64,000 bases of DNA from Alphaproteobacteria bacterium (lineage in GTDB: Bacteria > Pseudomonadota > Alphaproteobacteria > UBA7985 > JAUIBT01), in NCBI GenBank assembly GCA_030428255.1, contig JAUIBT010000009.1, positions 1 to 64,000 of the forward strand, written 5' to 3'. This document shows, piece by piece, positions 33,756 to 45,516 of this stretch (the first letter of the stretch is position 1; each line of letters begins with the position of its first letter). The position numbers and the translations under genes were made by a program. The notes below the pieces were generated by a model. It was not told the DNA's origin, did no database searches, and worked only from the letters and a program-made list of their open reading frames with translations.

Positions 33756-35066
33756 ATGCTTTTTCTGATCTTGCTCTGTTTGCTGGTCGCGGTCCTGATC
33801 GGGCTTTCGGCTTTGTTTTCCGGCTCTGAGACCGCCTTGACCGGGGCCTCACGTGCGCGCCTGCACCAGCTTGAGCGCCAAGGCTCGCCCGCGGCTGCCA
33901 GAGCCAACCTGTTGCTGCAAGACCCCGAGGCCCTGATCGGCGCGATCTTGCTGGCCAACAACCTGGTCAACATTCTGGCCTCCTCGCTGGCCACCTGGCT
34001 GTTCATCGCGCTGGTGGGTGAAGCGGGCGTGCTGTTGGCAACCCTGGTCATGACCGCCCTGGTGGTGATCTTTGCCGAGGTTTTGCCCAAGACCTATGCC
34101 ATTCGCCACGCCGACAAGGTGGCCTTGCGGGTGGCGGGTGCCGTAGCCTGGCTGATCCTGGTCACGCGGCCGGTGGTGAAGGCCATTCAAGCGGTGGTGC
34201 GCTTTGCGCTCTGGGCCAGCGGAGATCGACCCGACCCGGACGCCAAGCGCGAAGAGGCCGAAGAAGAGCTGCGCGGGGCCATCGAACTGCACACCGACGC
34301 TGAGGACGAAGAGGCGCGCGAAGCCCGCGACATGCTGCGTTCGATCTTGGACCTGTCTGATGTGGCGGTCGAAGAGGTCATGACCCACCGACGCAACGTG
34401 GCTATGATCGACATCGACCAGGAGCCGCAAGACATCGTGACCGAGGTGGTGGACAGCCCCTATACCCGCTTGCCGCTCTATTCCAGCGACCCCGACAACA
34501 TTGTCGGCATTTTGCACGCCAAGGAGCTGTTGCGCGCGCTGCGAGCCCGCGAAGGTGACGCCAACCAGCTCGACATTTCCGCACTGGCCGCAGAACCCTG
34601 GTTCATTCCCTCCAGCACCTCGCTGACCGACCAGCTCCAGAATTTCCGCAAGAAGCGGGCGCACTTTGCCGTGGTGGTGGATGAGTACGGCAGCTTTGAA
34701 GGCATCATTACGCTGGAGGATATCCTAGAGGAGATCGTCGGCGATATTGATGATGAGACCGATGTGGTCAAGGCTGCGGGCGTCAGTGAGGCGGGCGATG
34801 GCTCTTATATCGTTGAGGGCAGCGTGACCATCCGCGATCTGAACCGCCAGTTCGACTGGAGCCTGCCCGACGACGACGCCAGCACGGTCGCGGGCCTGGT
34901 GCTGTATGAGGCGCGCTTGATCCCCGAAGTTGGCCAGGCCTTCAATGTGCATGGTTTCACCATCAAGGTGTTGGAGCGCCAGCGCCTGCAAATCACCAAG
35001 CTGCAAATCTGGCCCGATCAGGTCTTGGAGCGCCCCGGTTCCGAAGAGATCGGCGACGCTCGCTAG
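33756..35066 (+). CDS. HlyC/CorC (CNNM-type) family transporter, CBS-domain protein
   Basis: This 436-aa protein has an N-terminal DUF21 membrane domain with LFSGSETALTGASRAR and AILLANNLVNILASSLATW, then EVLPKTYAIRHADKVA. A cytosolic CBS pair follows (EEVMTHRRNVAMIDID, SPYTRLPLYSSDPDNIVGIL and HFAVVVDEYGSFEGIITLED), then the CorC/HlyC C-terminal domain. Relatives act in Mg2+ or Co2+ efflux. The aroK-aroB-corC order is conserved in alphaproteobacteria. Confidence 0.92.
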   Translation: MLFLILLCLLVAVLIGLSALFSGSETALTGASRARLHQLERQGSPAAARANLLLQDPEALIGAILLANNLVNILASSLATWLFIALVGEAGVLLATLVMTALVVIFAEVLPKTYAIRHADKVALRVAGAVAWLILVTRPVVKAIQAVVRFALWASGDRPDPDAKREEAEEELRGAIELHTDAEDEEAREARDMLRSILDLSDVAVEEVMTHRRNVAMIDIDQEPQDIVTEVVDSPYTRLPLYSSDPDNIVGILHAKELLRALRAREGDANQLDISALAAEPWFIPSSTSLTDQLQNFRKKRAHFAVVVDEYGSFEGIITLEDILEEIVGDIDDETDVVKAAGVSEAGDGSYIVEGSVTIRDLNRQFDWSLPDDDASTVAGLVLYEARLIPEVGQAFNVHGFTIKVLERQRLQITKLQIWPDQVLERPGSEEIGDAR

Positions 35067-35386
35067 GAACTGCCGCCTCCCGGTCACCGAACCTCAAGTC
35101 CATCATAAGACTCAGCCCGCTGGTTGGCAAACAGCGGCCTCGGTTGTCGCGCGGTTCTGGCTGTGAGGACTTACACTTTAGCTGTGATGACTTGCACTTA
35201 AGTTGCAAATCTTGCGCGCTCGTCTAGTTCAGGACGCACATGAATTGCAGAAATTGCGCATTCGCATAGGTTATACACCAACTTTCGTGCTAATTTCTGG
35301 ACATGAAGTGGCCTCTGGTGTGACGTCACCAAGTAAATGCGCAAAGCAGGTCTTTGCGAAATCTGACCCAAAAACCGGGGCTTCAA
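35067..35386. promoter_or_regulatory. Porin upstream region with tandem 21-bp repeat and palindrome
   Basis: These 320 bp before the porin carry two adjacent 21-bp copies, 35160-35180 and 35181-35201, both beginning GCTGTGA and differing at only a few positions. Further on, GTGACGTCAC (35320-35329) is a perfect 10-bp palindrome. Both could be regulator binding sites; no regulator can be named. TTATAC at 35271-35276 could be a -10 box, without a well-spaced -35. No gene is seen. Confidence 0.55.
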
Positions 35387-36547
35387 ATGAAGAAAACCTT
35401 ATTTGTCACGGCGGCAGTCGTTGCGTTGACCGGCGCGAGCTACGCGCAGGATCTAACGATCAGCGGCTTCGTCGCTTTTGAAGCTATTTATGGCAAGAAC
35501 TACGACGTTAACGCTAAAGACGTTTACGAGTGCAGAGTTGGCACGACCGGTGCGAACTGCGCGGGGAACGGCCGATCTATCGATGATCTGGATTATGGTG
35601 TCGATGGTCGCTTGAACTTCGATTACTCCAATTCCACCAAATCAGGCTTAGAGTACGGGGCGCACTTTGAGCTGGATCTCTATCAGTCTGACGGCCAGAC
35701 CTTCACCACAGTTGATGGCACCACAGTTGTAGAAGGCCAGACGGGCAATGATGCGGGCATCTACGGCTTGGGCAAAGAAGACCGCTTGATCGGAGACAGC
35801 GTAGCTTTCAATGATGGCTATGTCTTCATCAATTCGGCGCTTGGCAATGTAAAACTGGGTGACGCTGGCGCCGCCGGCGCTGCGAGCAACCAGCTGCACG
35901 TGCCCTATTTGGTCAATGCCCTAGAACGCGACCAGTATGCGACGGCTGAACTGGAGCTGGTCAAGTACGAGAATTCCTTCCTTGGCGTTGATTTCGCAGC
36001 ATCGGTTGACGATGACTCGAATTGGAACCTGGGCATCGGATACGCCGCAGCGGTAGGCGCCGTTGATGTGGCTCTGGGCCTGTCCGCGGGCGAGGAGACC
36101 TTGGCGGGCTCGATTGGCGCCAGCGTTGGCGGCCTGGCCTTCGGCGTCAACTATGCCATGGAGGAAGTGGGCTCGACCACCGAGTACGTGGCAGCAGGGG
36201 TGAGCTATAGCGCTGGCCCTCTGTCAATCGGCACTGGTGTAGAGACTGAAATCCGCCACGGCGACGTCGGACCATTCACCCCGGCGGGCATATTTACCCA
36301 TAACAGTCCGACTGGCCAAGAATACGAGACAAACTATTTTGTAGGCGCTTCATATGAAGTGGCGGACGGCCTGCTGTTCAGCCTTGGTGCCGCAAATTTG
36401 GACAGCGACAGCGCGAACAATTGGTCCACCCCCGTGCTCGTCAGATCAGGACGGGGCATCGACCTCAACGCAGCTGTACCAAAGGCTTTTGGGCTCAGTG
36501 AGAACCGCGCCTGGACCGCGGGTGCCAGCGTGAAGGTATCCTTCTAA
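35387..36547 (+). CDS. Outer-membrane porin (Gram-negative Porin_4 type)
   Basis: This 386-aa protein begins with a clear signal peptide, MKKTLFVTAAVVALTGASYAQ, with cleavage expected after it. The mature part alternates polar and hydrophobic residues (GLEYGAHFELDLYQSD, LNFDYSN, VAAGVSYSAGPLSIGTGVE) as in a 16-stranded porin barrel, and it ends in phenylalanine (VKVSF), the BAM assembly signal. Two cysteines in an early loop (YECRVGTTGANCAGNG) could form a disulfide. A strong terminator follows, so it is monocistronic. The ATG at 35387 gives the signal peptide; an earlier in-frame start does not. Confidence 0.9.
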   Translation: MKKTLFVTAAVVALTGASYAQDLTISGFVAFEAIYGKNYDVNAKDVYECRVGTTGANCAGNGRSIDDLDYGVDGRLNFDYSNSTKSGLEYGAHFELDLYQSDGQTFTTVDGTTVVEGQTGNDAGIYGLGKEDRLIGDSVAFNDGYVFINSALGNVKLGDAGAAGAASNQLHVPYLVNALERDQYATAELELVKYENSFLGVDFAASVDDDSNWNLGIGYAAAVGAVDVALGLSAGEETLAGSIGASVGGLAFGVNYAMEEVGSTTEYVAAGVSYSAGPLSIGTGVETEIRHGDVGPFTPAGIFTHNSPTGQEYETNYFVGASYEVADGLLFSLGAANLDSDSANNWSTPVLVRSGRGIDLNAAVPKAFGLSENRAWTAGASVKVSF

Positions 36548-36574
36548 GCGCCAGTTCTCGTCTTATAACGAATA

Positions 36575-36605
36575 GAAAGAAGGTCCCGTCTCGGGGCCTT
36601 CTTTC
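36575..36605 (+). terminator. Intrinsic terminator of the porin gene
   Basis: A 13-bp stem (36575-36587 with 36593-36605, one G-T pair) closes a 5-base loop 28 bp after the porin stop. Its 3' arm ends in TTCTTTC, a broken T-run. It may also serve the convergent aminotransferase gene. Confidence 0.85.
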
Positions 36606-36648
36606 GTCACATCTCCAGGGCAGGCGTCGCCGCTTTATCACACCCGCT

Positions 36649-37833
<1,185 letters not shown>

Positions 37834-37854
37834 AAGTGAGATCAGGGGAGGGCG

Positions 37855-39021
37855 TCAGTCAATCCAAGCTTCGAAAGCCTGGGTTGCCACCAGCCCGGCA
37901 GGAGTCTGCCACCAGAGGCGATCAAACACCAGCGACTGGCTGGCCTTGGGGATCGAAGGAAGCCCGACAAGGCCCGCGTAGGCCTGCACGCGTGTTGGCA
38001 GGTAGGCCAAGCGGCGGGCAAAAGCCGCGCCCGCAGCTGGCGAGATCGCATGACGCAAGAAGGCATAGGCCGCCTCTTGGTTAGGACTGCCTGCGCGAAT
38101 AGCCCAGAAATCCAGACCATAAAGAATGGGGCTGCGTGCTGGGGCTATGCCGGGCGCAGCGTCCTCGCGCTTGGCCCGCGCGCGCTCCAGTGCGGCGGTA
38201 AATCCAAAGGCGAAGTCCAACTCGCCCTTTGCAAGTGCGGCCTCCAGGTCGGCACTGGCGTGGTACCAAAGCAGACTGTCTTTCAAGGGTTCCAGGGCGG
38301 CCAAAGCCTTTTGCGGTCCGCCGGGCGCGGTCAAGGTGGCGTAGACCTGATCGGCGGGCAAGCCTTGAGACAGCAGCAGCATCTCTAACAAGCCGTCCGG
38401 GCGGCGATAGAGGCCGCGTGTCCCTTCCAAGAGTTCAGGGTCAAGGAAGCCTTCAACCGATACCGCCTGGCCTTCAAGCGTGGGGGCATAAAAGCTCCAG
38501 CTCCAAGCCTGTGAGGCCAGGCCACAGCGGTGCAGCGCGCCCGGGACCAGCTCACCAGCTTGCAAGCCGACCTGCTTGGGGTCCAGCGGGGCCACCAGAC
38601 CCAGCGCGCAGGCCTCTTCCAGTTCTTCAAGCTCGACGTCGACCAGGTCCCAATCACCCTTGACCCGCTCCAGGCTCTCCAGTGTGCCTTTGTAGGGAAC
38701 GAGCTTGACTGTGTCCTGCTCGCGGGCGAAAGGCGCGATCAGCGCGGCCTCTTGTGCCGCAGCATAGCGCCCACCCCAGGAGACCAGCAGCAAGTCGCGC
38801 TCAGGCGCTTCGATCTGCACCAGATCTGTACTGGCTTGTTGGGTCGCTTCAGAGGTCGCAGCAAGAGCATCTGAGCTGGTCGCTTGATCTTGGGCTAAGC
38901 TGGGACCGCTCGCCAGCAGCGCCGCCAGCAGCGCCGCCGGTACCAAGGGCAACACAGGGCGCTGGGCTCGGCAACAGCCAGCAGAGCGAAACAGACAAAA
39001 AGCAAGCGAGCGTAGAGACAT
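37855..39021 (-). CDS. ABC transporter periplasmic substrate-binding protein (spermidine/putrescine-like)
   Basis: This 388-aa protein has a long signal region with a hydrophobic stretch LPLVPAALLAALLASGPSLA and cleavage near AQDQ. The mature part has the type II binding-protein pattern: LLLVSWGGRYAAAQEAALIAPF, YKGTLESLERVKGDWDLVDVE and the PotD-like WAIRAGSPNQEAAYAFLRHA. No permease or ATPase genes are adjacent, so it is an orphan. The ligand is unknown. The ATG at 39021 has a good GGAAGGA site; an earlier start does not. Confidence 0.8.
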   Translation of the reverse strand: MSLRSLAFCLFRSAGCCRAQRPVLPLVPAALLAALLASGPSLAQDQATSSDALAATSEATQQASTDLVQIEAPERDLLLVSWGGRYAAAQEAALIAPFAREQDTVKLVPYKGTLESLERVKGDWDLVDVELEELEEACALGLVAPLDPKQVGLQAGELVPGALHRCGLASQAWSWSFYAPTLEGQAVSVEGFLDPELLEGTRGLYRRPDGLLEMLLLSQGLPADQVYATLTAPGGPQKALAALEPLKDSLLWYHASADLEAALAKGELDFAFGFTAALERARAKREDAAPGIAPARSPILYGLDFWAIRAGSPNQEAAYAFLRHAISPAAGAAFARRLAYLPTRVQAYAGLVGLPSIPKASQSLVFDRLWWQTPAGLVATQAFEAWID

Positions 39022-39242
39022 AGAGGCGTGTCCTTCCTTTTGGCGCGCGATCATTCGGGCGGTCGCGCCGATATAGAGCGACATCAAAGACGCAGTCCAA
39101 GCGGCCTGCTAATGGCTATTCGCATTTTGCGGCAATTGCATCCCTTTTCTTAGAGCCTGGTGCCGACTACAACAAAGGCCAAGCCCTTCGACCACCAAGC
39201 CCTTTGATCCCGCCGTCCACCAACCAAACAACGAGAGAGCCC

Positions 39243-40238
39243 ATGCCTGCCTCTGCCTTTTCTGCCGACCGTCCGCTCAAGCTGGGCACCCGTGGCTCGC
39301 CCTTGGCGCTGGCCCAGGCGCAGGAGACCAAAGCACGCTTGATCGAAGCCTTTCCGGACCTGGCCCACAGCGGACACGTTGAGATCGTGGTTTTCTCCAC
39401 CACTGGCGACCAGGTACAAGATCGCCCGCTGAACGAGATCGGCGGCAAGGGCTTGTTTACCAAAGAACTAGAGGTGGCCTTGCTGGAGGACCGCGCTGAT
39501 ATTGCGGTGCATTCGCTCAAAGACGTGGGCGTGGTCATGCCCGAGGGGCTGGAGTTAGCCTCTTACCTGCCGCGCGAAGATGTGCGCGACGTGCTGTTGA
39601 CCCGCGACGGTGGTGGCCTGGACAGCCTGCCACAAGGCGCGGTTCTTGGTACCGCCAGCTTGCGCCGACAGGCTCTGGTCAAGGCCTTGCGCCCTGATCT
39701 TCAGGTCAAGCTGTTCCGCGGCTCGGTTCAGACCCGCCTTGCCAAGTTGGCCGAGGGCCAGGCTGATGCGACCTTGCTCGCCTTGGCCGGTCTCAAGCGC
39801 CTGGGCCTGGAGCAGAAAGTCCCCCATTGTCTGATGGAGCCGCACAGCTTCTTGCCCGCTATGGCACAGGGCGCGATCGCCTTGCAGGTACGCAGCGAGG
39901 ATGCCGCCAGCCGCGCGCTGGCCGAGGCGCTGAACGATCAGGCCACCGCACAAGCCGTGCGCGCCGAGCGTGCCTGTTTGGCTGAGCTGGACGGCTCCTG
40001 TCGTACACCGCTGGCGGGCTGGGCACGCTCCGTCGGGCGGCCGGGCTGGCTCAAGCTGACCGCCTTTGCTGGCGATCCCGAGGGCCACCAATCCTTCTGG
40101 GCTGAGCAAGATGCACCCATGGACCGCCCCGATGCTCCCGAGGCTCTGGGCCGTGCGGTTGGTCTTCAGTTGCGGGTCAAGGCGGGGCAGGCCTTTTTTG
40201 ACGCCCTGGCCGACCATCCCGGCACCTGGCGATCATAG
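39243..40238 (+). CDS. hemC: Porphobilinogen deaminase (hydroxymethylbilane synthase) HemC
   Basis: HemC joins four porphobilinogens into hydroxymethylbilane. The 331-aa protein has LKLGTRGSPLALAQAQET at the start, the catalytic aspartate region LLEDRADIAVHSLKDV and GTASLRRQALVKALRPDL. The cysteine carrying the dipyrromethane cofactor is in LAELDGSCRTPLAGWA. A TTG codon 13 codons upstream is in frame, but the ATG gives the normal N-terminus. hemD follows after 11 bp. Confidence 0.96.
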   Translation: MPASAFSADRPLKLGTRGSPLALAQAQETKARLIEAFPDLAHSGHVEIVVFSTTGDQVQDRPLNEIGGKGLFTKELEVALLEDRADIAVHSLKDVGVVMPEGLELASYLPREDVRDVLLTRDGGGLDSLPQGAVLGTASLRRQALVKALRPDLQVKLFRGSVQTRLAKLAEGQADATLLALAGLKRLGLEQKVPHCLMEPHSFLPAMAQGAIALQVRSEDAASRALAEALNDQATAQAVRAERACLAELDGSCRTPLAGWARSVGRPGWLKLTAFAGDPEGHQSFWAEQDAPMDRPDAPEALGRAVGLQLRVKAGQAFFDALADHPGTWRS

Positions 40239-40249
40239 CAGCGCAGGCC

Positions 40250-41158
40250 ATGGCCCAGACCGATCAGCCACCGACCGCTTGGCCTCTCACTGTCTATTTC
40301 GCGCGCGCTGACGCGAGCTGGCAAACCGCAGCGCCCAGCGGCCTGCGCGCGGCGCTGGAGGCGGCGGCCAAGCGCAGTGATCTGCCCCTTTTAACCGTCA
40401 GTTTGCCGCTGTTGAGGATTGAAAGCGATCCGTGCGCAGTGGCACCGTTGGACGCCGCATTGGCCCGGCCTGGTCCGCAGGCTTATCTCTTCTCGAGCCT
40501 GCGCGCGGTGGAGGCCCTGGACGATCTGGATCGCCTTGATGCCCTGGCCCGGCACGCCCCCGTGTTTTGCGTCGGCACGCGCGCACTGTCGGCCTTGCGC
40601 GCTTCAGGCTTCCAAGGCCCAAGCCTCACGGCGCCCACTGCAGCCGCCCTGGAGCAGGCGATCATCGAGGCGCACACAACCACCTTTGGTAGCGGTACTC
40701 AGGCTGATGGCCCGCCCCAATTGCACTACTTTTGTGCCACAGAGGTGAGTCACGACTTCCGCGACCTCGCGGCTTGTTTGCAGCGCGCCGGAGCGCCAGC
40801 CCTGGCCTGGCACCGGCTGTATGCCGCCCGCCCCGTCCCCGACCATGAGCCGACCTTAGAGGCTGGCTTGCAAGCGCTGGCCGAGCGGCCCGAAAGGGCG
40901 CTGGTGCTGGTCTACTCCCGCGCCCTAGCCCGGCGATTGGGTCAGCTTGCCTCCGCGCTTGAGAGCCACAAAATCGCGCCAGATTGGCGCCATCGCTTGC
41001 CTGTGCTTTGCCTCTCGCAAGCAATTGCAGTAGAGCTAGAGACCTGGGACTTCCGCAGCATAAGCGTGGCCCAGACACCCAACGAAGAGGGGCTGGCAGC
41101 TTTGCTGAATGCCCGTCTGCCCGGATTGAACCTGCGCTCGGCACACGCCGCCCGCTAG
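40250..41158 (+). CDS. hemD: Uroporphyrinogen-III synthase HemD
   Basis: HemD closes hydroxymethylbilane with inversion of ring D. This family is poorly conserved. The 302-aa protein shows the two-domain pattern (PLTVYFARAD, AYLFSSLRAVEAL, PVFCVGTRALSALRASGF) and position after hemC. Length is slightly above the usual 240-270 because of insertions. Context makes the call firm. Confidence 0.9.
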   Translation: MAQTDQPPTAWPLTVYFARADASWQTAAPSGLRAALEAAAKRSDLPLLTVSLPLLRIESDPCAVAPLDAALARPGPQAYLFSSLRAVEALDDLDRLDALARHAPVFCVGTRALSALRASGFQGPSLTAPTAAALEQAIIEAHTTTFGSGTQADGPPQLHYFCATEVSHDFRDLAACLQRAGAPALAWHRLYAARPVPDHEPTLEAGLQALAERPERALVLVYSRALARRLGQLASALESHKIAPDWRHRLPVLCLSQAIAVELETWDFRSISVAQTPNEEGLAALLNARLPGLNLRSAHAAR

Positions 41159-41198
41159 GCTCAAGTGGGCACCCCGAAAGCCTTTGAGCGAGAATTGC

Positions 41199-42629
41199 AT
41201 GTCCGAGCAACCCGATCTGGCCACCACTACAGCGCCCACATCACCCCAGGCTGCACCTGCCCCAGCGACCCGCCGCCGCGGCAGCGCGCTTGGCCGCGCC
41301 GTGTTGGGCCTGATCATCGCTGCTTTGGTGGCTTTGGTGTCAGCCGTGACGGCCTTGAGCCTGTACGAAGTCGGCGGCCTGGCTGGGCTGCGTGCCATGA
41401 GCCAAGGCCAAGAGGCGCCCGCTTCTTTGGCAGCCCAGCTTGATGAAGCGCGCGCGCAGCTTGCCGCCCTGCAAGCCGCCGCCGAGCGCGACACCGCCGA
41501 CCAGAGCAACCAAAGCGCGCTGCAAGCGGCGGACCTCAAGGCGCTGACCAGCCAGCTCGACGCGCTGAAGAGCGATTTGGCGCGCCTCGATCAGCAGCTT
41601 GGCATGCAAGAACAGGCACTCGATTTGAGCCTGGAAGCCGTGCAGCCGAAATTGGCCCAGAGCCAGAGCCAGGCCGAACGCGCCCTGACGCTGGCGCAAG
41701 AGGCCAGCGACCAGACCCAAGAGCTGGCCAGCTTGATCGATCCTGATCAAGCTCTGTCCGGCCAAATCAAAGAAACCTTGAGCCGCCTTGAAGGCCGCCT
41801 GGATCAAGTCGCCGCGCAGGCCGAGCAGGCGCAGGCCGCCGCCGCCGCTGCAGAAGCCAGCCTGGACAGCGAGCGCCTGACCCAGCGCCAAGATCAGCTT
41901 GCCGGTCAGATGGAAGCGCAAATCGCCAGCTTGCAAGACCTGGAGCAGCAACTCAGTGATCTCGCCGCCGCCCAAGACCAGACCGCCGAACGCGCGCAAA
42001 GCCTGCGCCAAGAGCTGCAAGGCCAACTGGCGGACCTGTCGGCCCAAATCGACCCGGCCTATCGCGAAAATCGTGATGACGGGCTGCGCTTGTTGGCCCT
42101 GTCACGGCTGCGCGGCGCTCTGGCCCAAACCGGCGGTTTCGATGCCGAGCTGGCGGCTCTGCAAGGCTTGGCAGCGGGTAAGCCCAAGCTGACTGCGCTG
42201 CTGGCACCCCTCAACGCTCAGGCGGCCCAGTCCGCACCGGCACTCGACAGCCTCACCGCTCAGACCGACGCCCTGTGGCGCGATCTGTCGAGCTTGGCGC
42301 GCAGCGATGCCGCCGCCAATCAGGGCGTTTTGGGCTCTATGCTCGGCAAGGTCTCAGGCCTAGTCACCATCGAACCGGTCGACGCCCAAGGTCAGGAGAC
42401 CCTGGCAGGCTGGCTGGCCGATGCCAAGGCGGCGCTGACCGTTGCGCCTGGTGGACGCCCCGACTATGCGCTGGCCTGGGACAAGCTGGGCCGTATTCCA
42501 AGCGACCTGACCCAGCGCTCGCAGTTGTATCAAGACTGGTTCGCTAAGCTGAGCCAGCGCCGCGCGCGCGATCAAGCGGCGTGGGATCTGGAGGCCTGGG
42601 CGCTAAGCGAAAAGCTGGGCCAGCCTTAA
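41199..42629 (+). CDS. Mitofilin/Mic60-like inner-membrane protein
   Basis: This 476-aa protein has a short cytosolic N-terminus, one transmembrane helix (AVLGLIIAALVALVSAVTAL, about residues 34-53) and a long Ala/Gln/Glu-rich coiled coil to about residue 280. The C-terminal mitofilin-like domain follows (LLALSRLRGALAQTGGFDAE and GLVTIEPVDAQGQETL). Alphaproteobacterial Mic60 homologues sit between hemD and hemY, as here, and shape intracytoplasmic membranes. The ATG at 41199 was taken over a TTG five codons upstream. Confidence 0.88.
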   Translation: MSEQPDLATTTAPTSPQAAPAPATRRRGSALGRAVLGLIIAALVALVSAVTALSLYEVGGLAGLRAMSQGQEAPASLAAQLDEARAQLAALQAAAERDTADQSNQSALQAADLKALTSQLDALKSDLARLDQQLGMQEQALDLSLEAVQPKLAQSQSQAERALTLAQEASDQTQELASLIDPDQALSGQIKETLSRLEGRLDQVAAQAEQAQAAAAAAEASLDSERLTQRQDQLAGQMEAQIASLQDLEQQLSDLAAAQDQTAERAQSLRQELQGQLADLSAQIDPAYRENRDDGLRLLALSRLRGALAQTGGFDAELAALQGLAAGKPKLTALLAPLNAQAAQSAPALDSLTAQTDALWRDLSSLARSDAAANQGVLGSMLGKVSGLVTIEPVDAQGQETLAGWLADAKAALTVAPGGRPDYALAWDKLGRIPSDLTQRSQLYQDWFAKLSQRRARDQAAWDLEAWALSEKLGQP

Positions 42630-42732
42630 GCATGGACCGCGCCCGCCCACCCCAGCGCTGCCTACAGCGCCCGCCGTCTTGGATTTTCCCCGCGTCCGTC
42701 GCGGGCTTGCTCGCCTACAGGAGCCCTCGTTC

Positions 42733-44091
42733 ATGCTTCGCTTGATGCTGTTTTTGGTTCAATTGGCGCTGGTCATTGCCGCTGCTCTCTGGCTGACCGC
42801 CAACACGCAAGACATGTCCTTGGTGGTCATGGGCACGCGCATCACCATGAACGCCGGCCTGGCCGCGCTCATGCTGTTGATCGTGGTTTGGATCTTGTTT
42901 CAGGTCTTCCGCTTGGTGAAAGCCTTCATCGATCTGCCCGCCACCCAGCGCAAGCAGCGCGAGGAAAACAAGCATCGACGCGGCCTAGACGCCATCTCTA
43001 AGGGCCTGTCGGCGCTGGCCGCTGGCGATGCCAAAGAAGCCAGCAAGCAGAGCAAGGTGGCGCAAAAGTATCTGGCCAAGTCGCCGCTCACCCACCTGAT
43101 CAGCGCTCAAACCGCGCTGCTGGAGGGCAACAGCGATCAGGCCGATCAAAACTTCATCGCCATGCTGGACGACCCGCAGGCGGCCTTTATGGGTCTGCGC
43201 GGGCTCATAACCCAGGCCATGAAGCGCGGTGATCGCGCTGAGACCGTGGCCTTGCTTTATGAAGCGCTCAAGCTGCGACCTAAAACCTTTTGGGTAGTGG
43301 ACACCTTGTTTCGCTTGGAAGCCGCTCAACGCCGCTGGCCTGAAACGCTGAGCATATTGGAACAAGGGCGCAGCAATCGCGTTCTCAGCAAAGCCCAAGG
43401 TCAGCGCGCTTTGGCGGTGGTGCAAGCCCAGCAAGCCGAGGATCTGTTGGCTGCCGGAGAGATCAAGGCTGCCCGCACCGCCGCCCAACGCGCGGTCCAG
43501 CTTGCCCCGGAATTTGCACCCGGCCAGTTGGTGCTGTCGGACATCTTGCGGCAAAGCGACGGGCCAGAGGCCGCCGCCCGCGCCCTGCAACGCGCCTGGA
43601 AGCGCGAACCCCACCCGCTCTACAGCTTGGCTTATTTGCGCGCTTTGGGGGCTGAAGGACCGCGCGCCATCTTGGACGCTATGACCGCGCTGCACGCCCT
43701 GCGCCCCGAGCACGCCCTGTCCATCCTGGAGCTGGGCCGCGCGCAACTGGCAGCGGGCGAGCTGGTCGCTGCCCGCGCCAGCCTGGAGCCGCTAGAGGCC
43801 CGCGCGCCCAGCCACCGGCTGTACCGCGCGCTGGCCAACCTGACCGAAGCCGATGGCGGCTCACTGGAGACCGTCACCGGTCTTCAAGCCAAGGCCTCGC
43901 TCTATGCGCGCCACGACGCTTGGAGTTGCAGTGCTTGCCAAGACGAGCACCAAGCTTGGTCCGCCGTCTGCCCGAGCTGCGAGTCCTTCGATACCCTGAG
44001 CTGGGGCAGCGAGGCCAGCGAACGCGACGAACGACCCGCGCTGGAGCAACGCTTGGCGGGCCGGGTAGCGCTGTTGGAAGACGGACGCTAG
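42733..44091 (+). CDS. hemY: HemY-family tetratricopeptide membrane protein with C-terminal zinc ribbon
   Basis: This 452-aa protein has two N-terminal membrane helices (LMLFLVQLALVIAAALWL and AGLAALMLLIVVWILFQVF), the HemY_N domain and helical TPR-like repeats. The C-terminus carries C-x2-C-x10-C-x2-C (WSCSACQDEH and VCPSCESFDTLSW), a rubredoxin-like zinc ribbon. The role is associated with heme synthesis but not enzymatically defined. It is not the protoporphyrinogen oxidase also once named HemY. The ATG at 42733 gives the normal N-terminus. Confidence 0.9.
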   Translation: MLRLMLFLVQLALVIAAALWLTANTQDMSLVVMGTRITMNAGLAALMLLIVVWILFQVFRLVKAFIDLPATQRKQREENKHRRGLDAISKGLSALAAGDAKEASKQSKVAQKYLAKSPLTHLISAQTALLEGNSDQADQNFIAMLDDPQAAFMGLRGLITQAMKRGDRAETVALLYEALKLRPKTFWVVDTLFRLEAAQRRWPETLSILEQGRSNRVLSKAQGQRALAVVQAQQAEDLLAAGEIKAARTAAQRAVQLAPEFAPGQLVLSDILRQSDGPEAAARALQRAWKREPHPLYSLAYLRALGAEGPRAILDAMTALHALRPEHALSILELGRAQLAAGELVAARASLEPLEARAPSHRLYRALANLTEADGGSLETVTGLQAKASLYARHDAWSCSACQDEHQAWSAVCPSCESFDTLSWGSEASERDERPALEQRLAGRVALLEDGR

Positions 44092-44131
44092 GCCCGCTGC
44101 CAGCGCGCTTGTATTTGCGATTCTCGTGTAG

Positions 44132-44156
44132 GCGACAGGCAAGATTGTCGCTTGCC
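44132..44156 (+). other. Two mutually exclusive hairpins after hemY
   Basis: GCGACA (44132-44137) can pair with TGTCGC (44146-44151), while GGCAAG (44138-44143) can pair with CTTGCC (44151-44156). The arms overlap so only one can form. There is no T-run. It lies 40 bp after the hemY stop and may stabilise or terminate that transcript. Confidence 0.45.
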
Positions 44157-44289
44157 GCGCCGCTGTTTTCGGCTAGGGTGAGCCCGCCTTTTTCCCAAAG
44201 GGGACCTGGGAGAGTTGGTAGTCGGTGTGGCCCGCAACAGCCCCAGACCGCGCCATATCCAGACTCTCACCAAACCCAGGCCCTCATAG

Positions 44290-45507
<1,218 letters not shown>

Positions 45508-45516
45508 TCACACACC

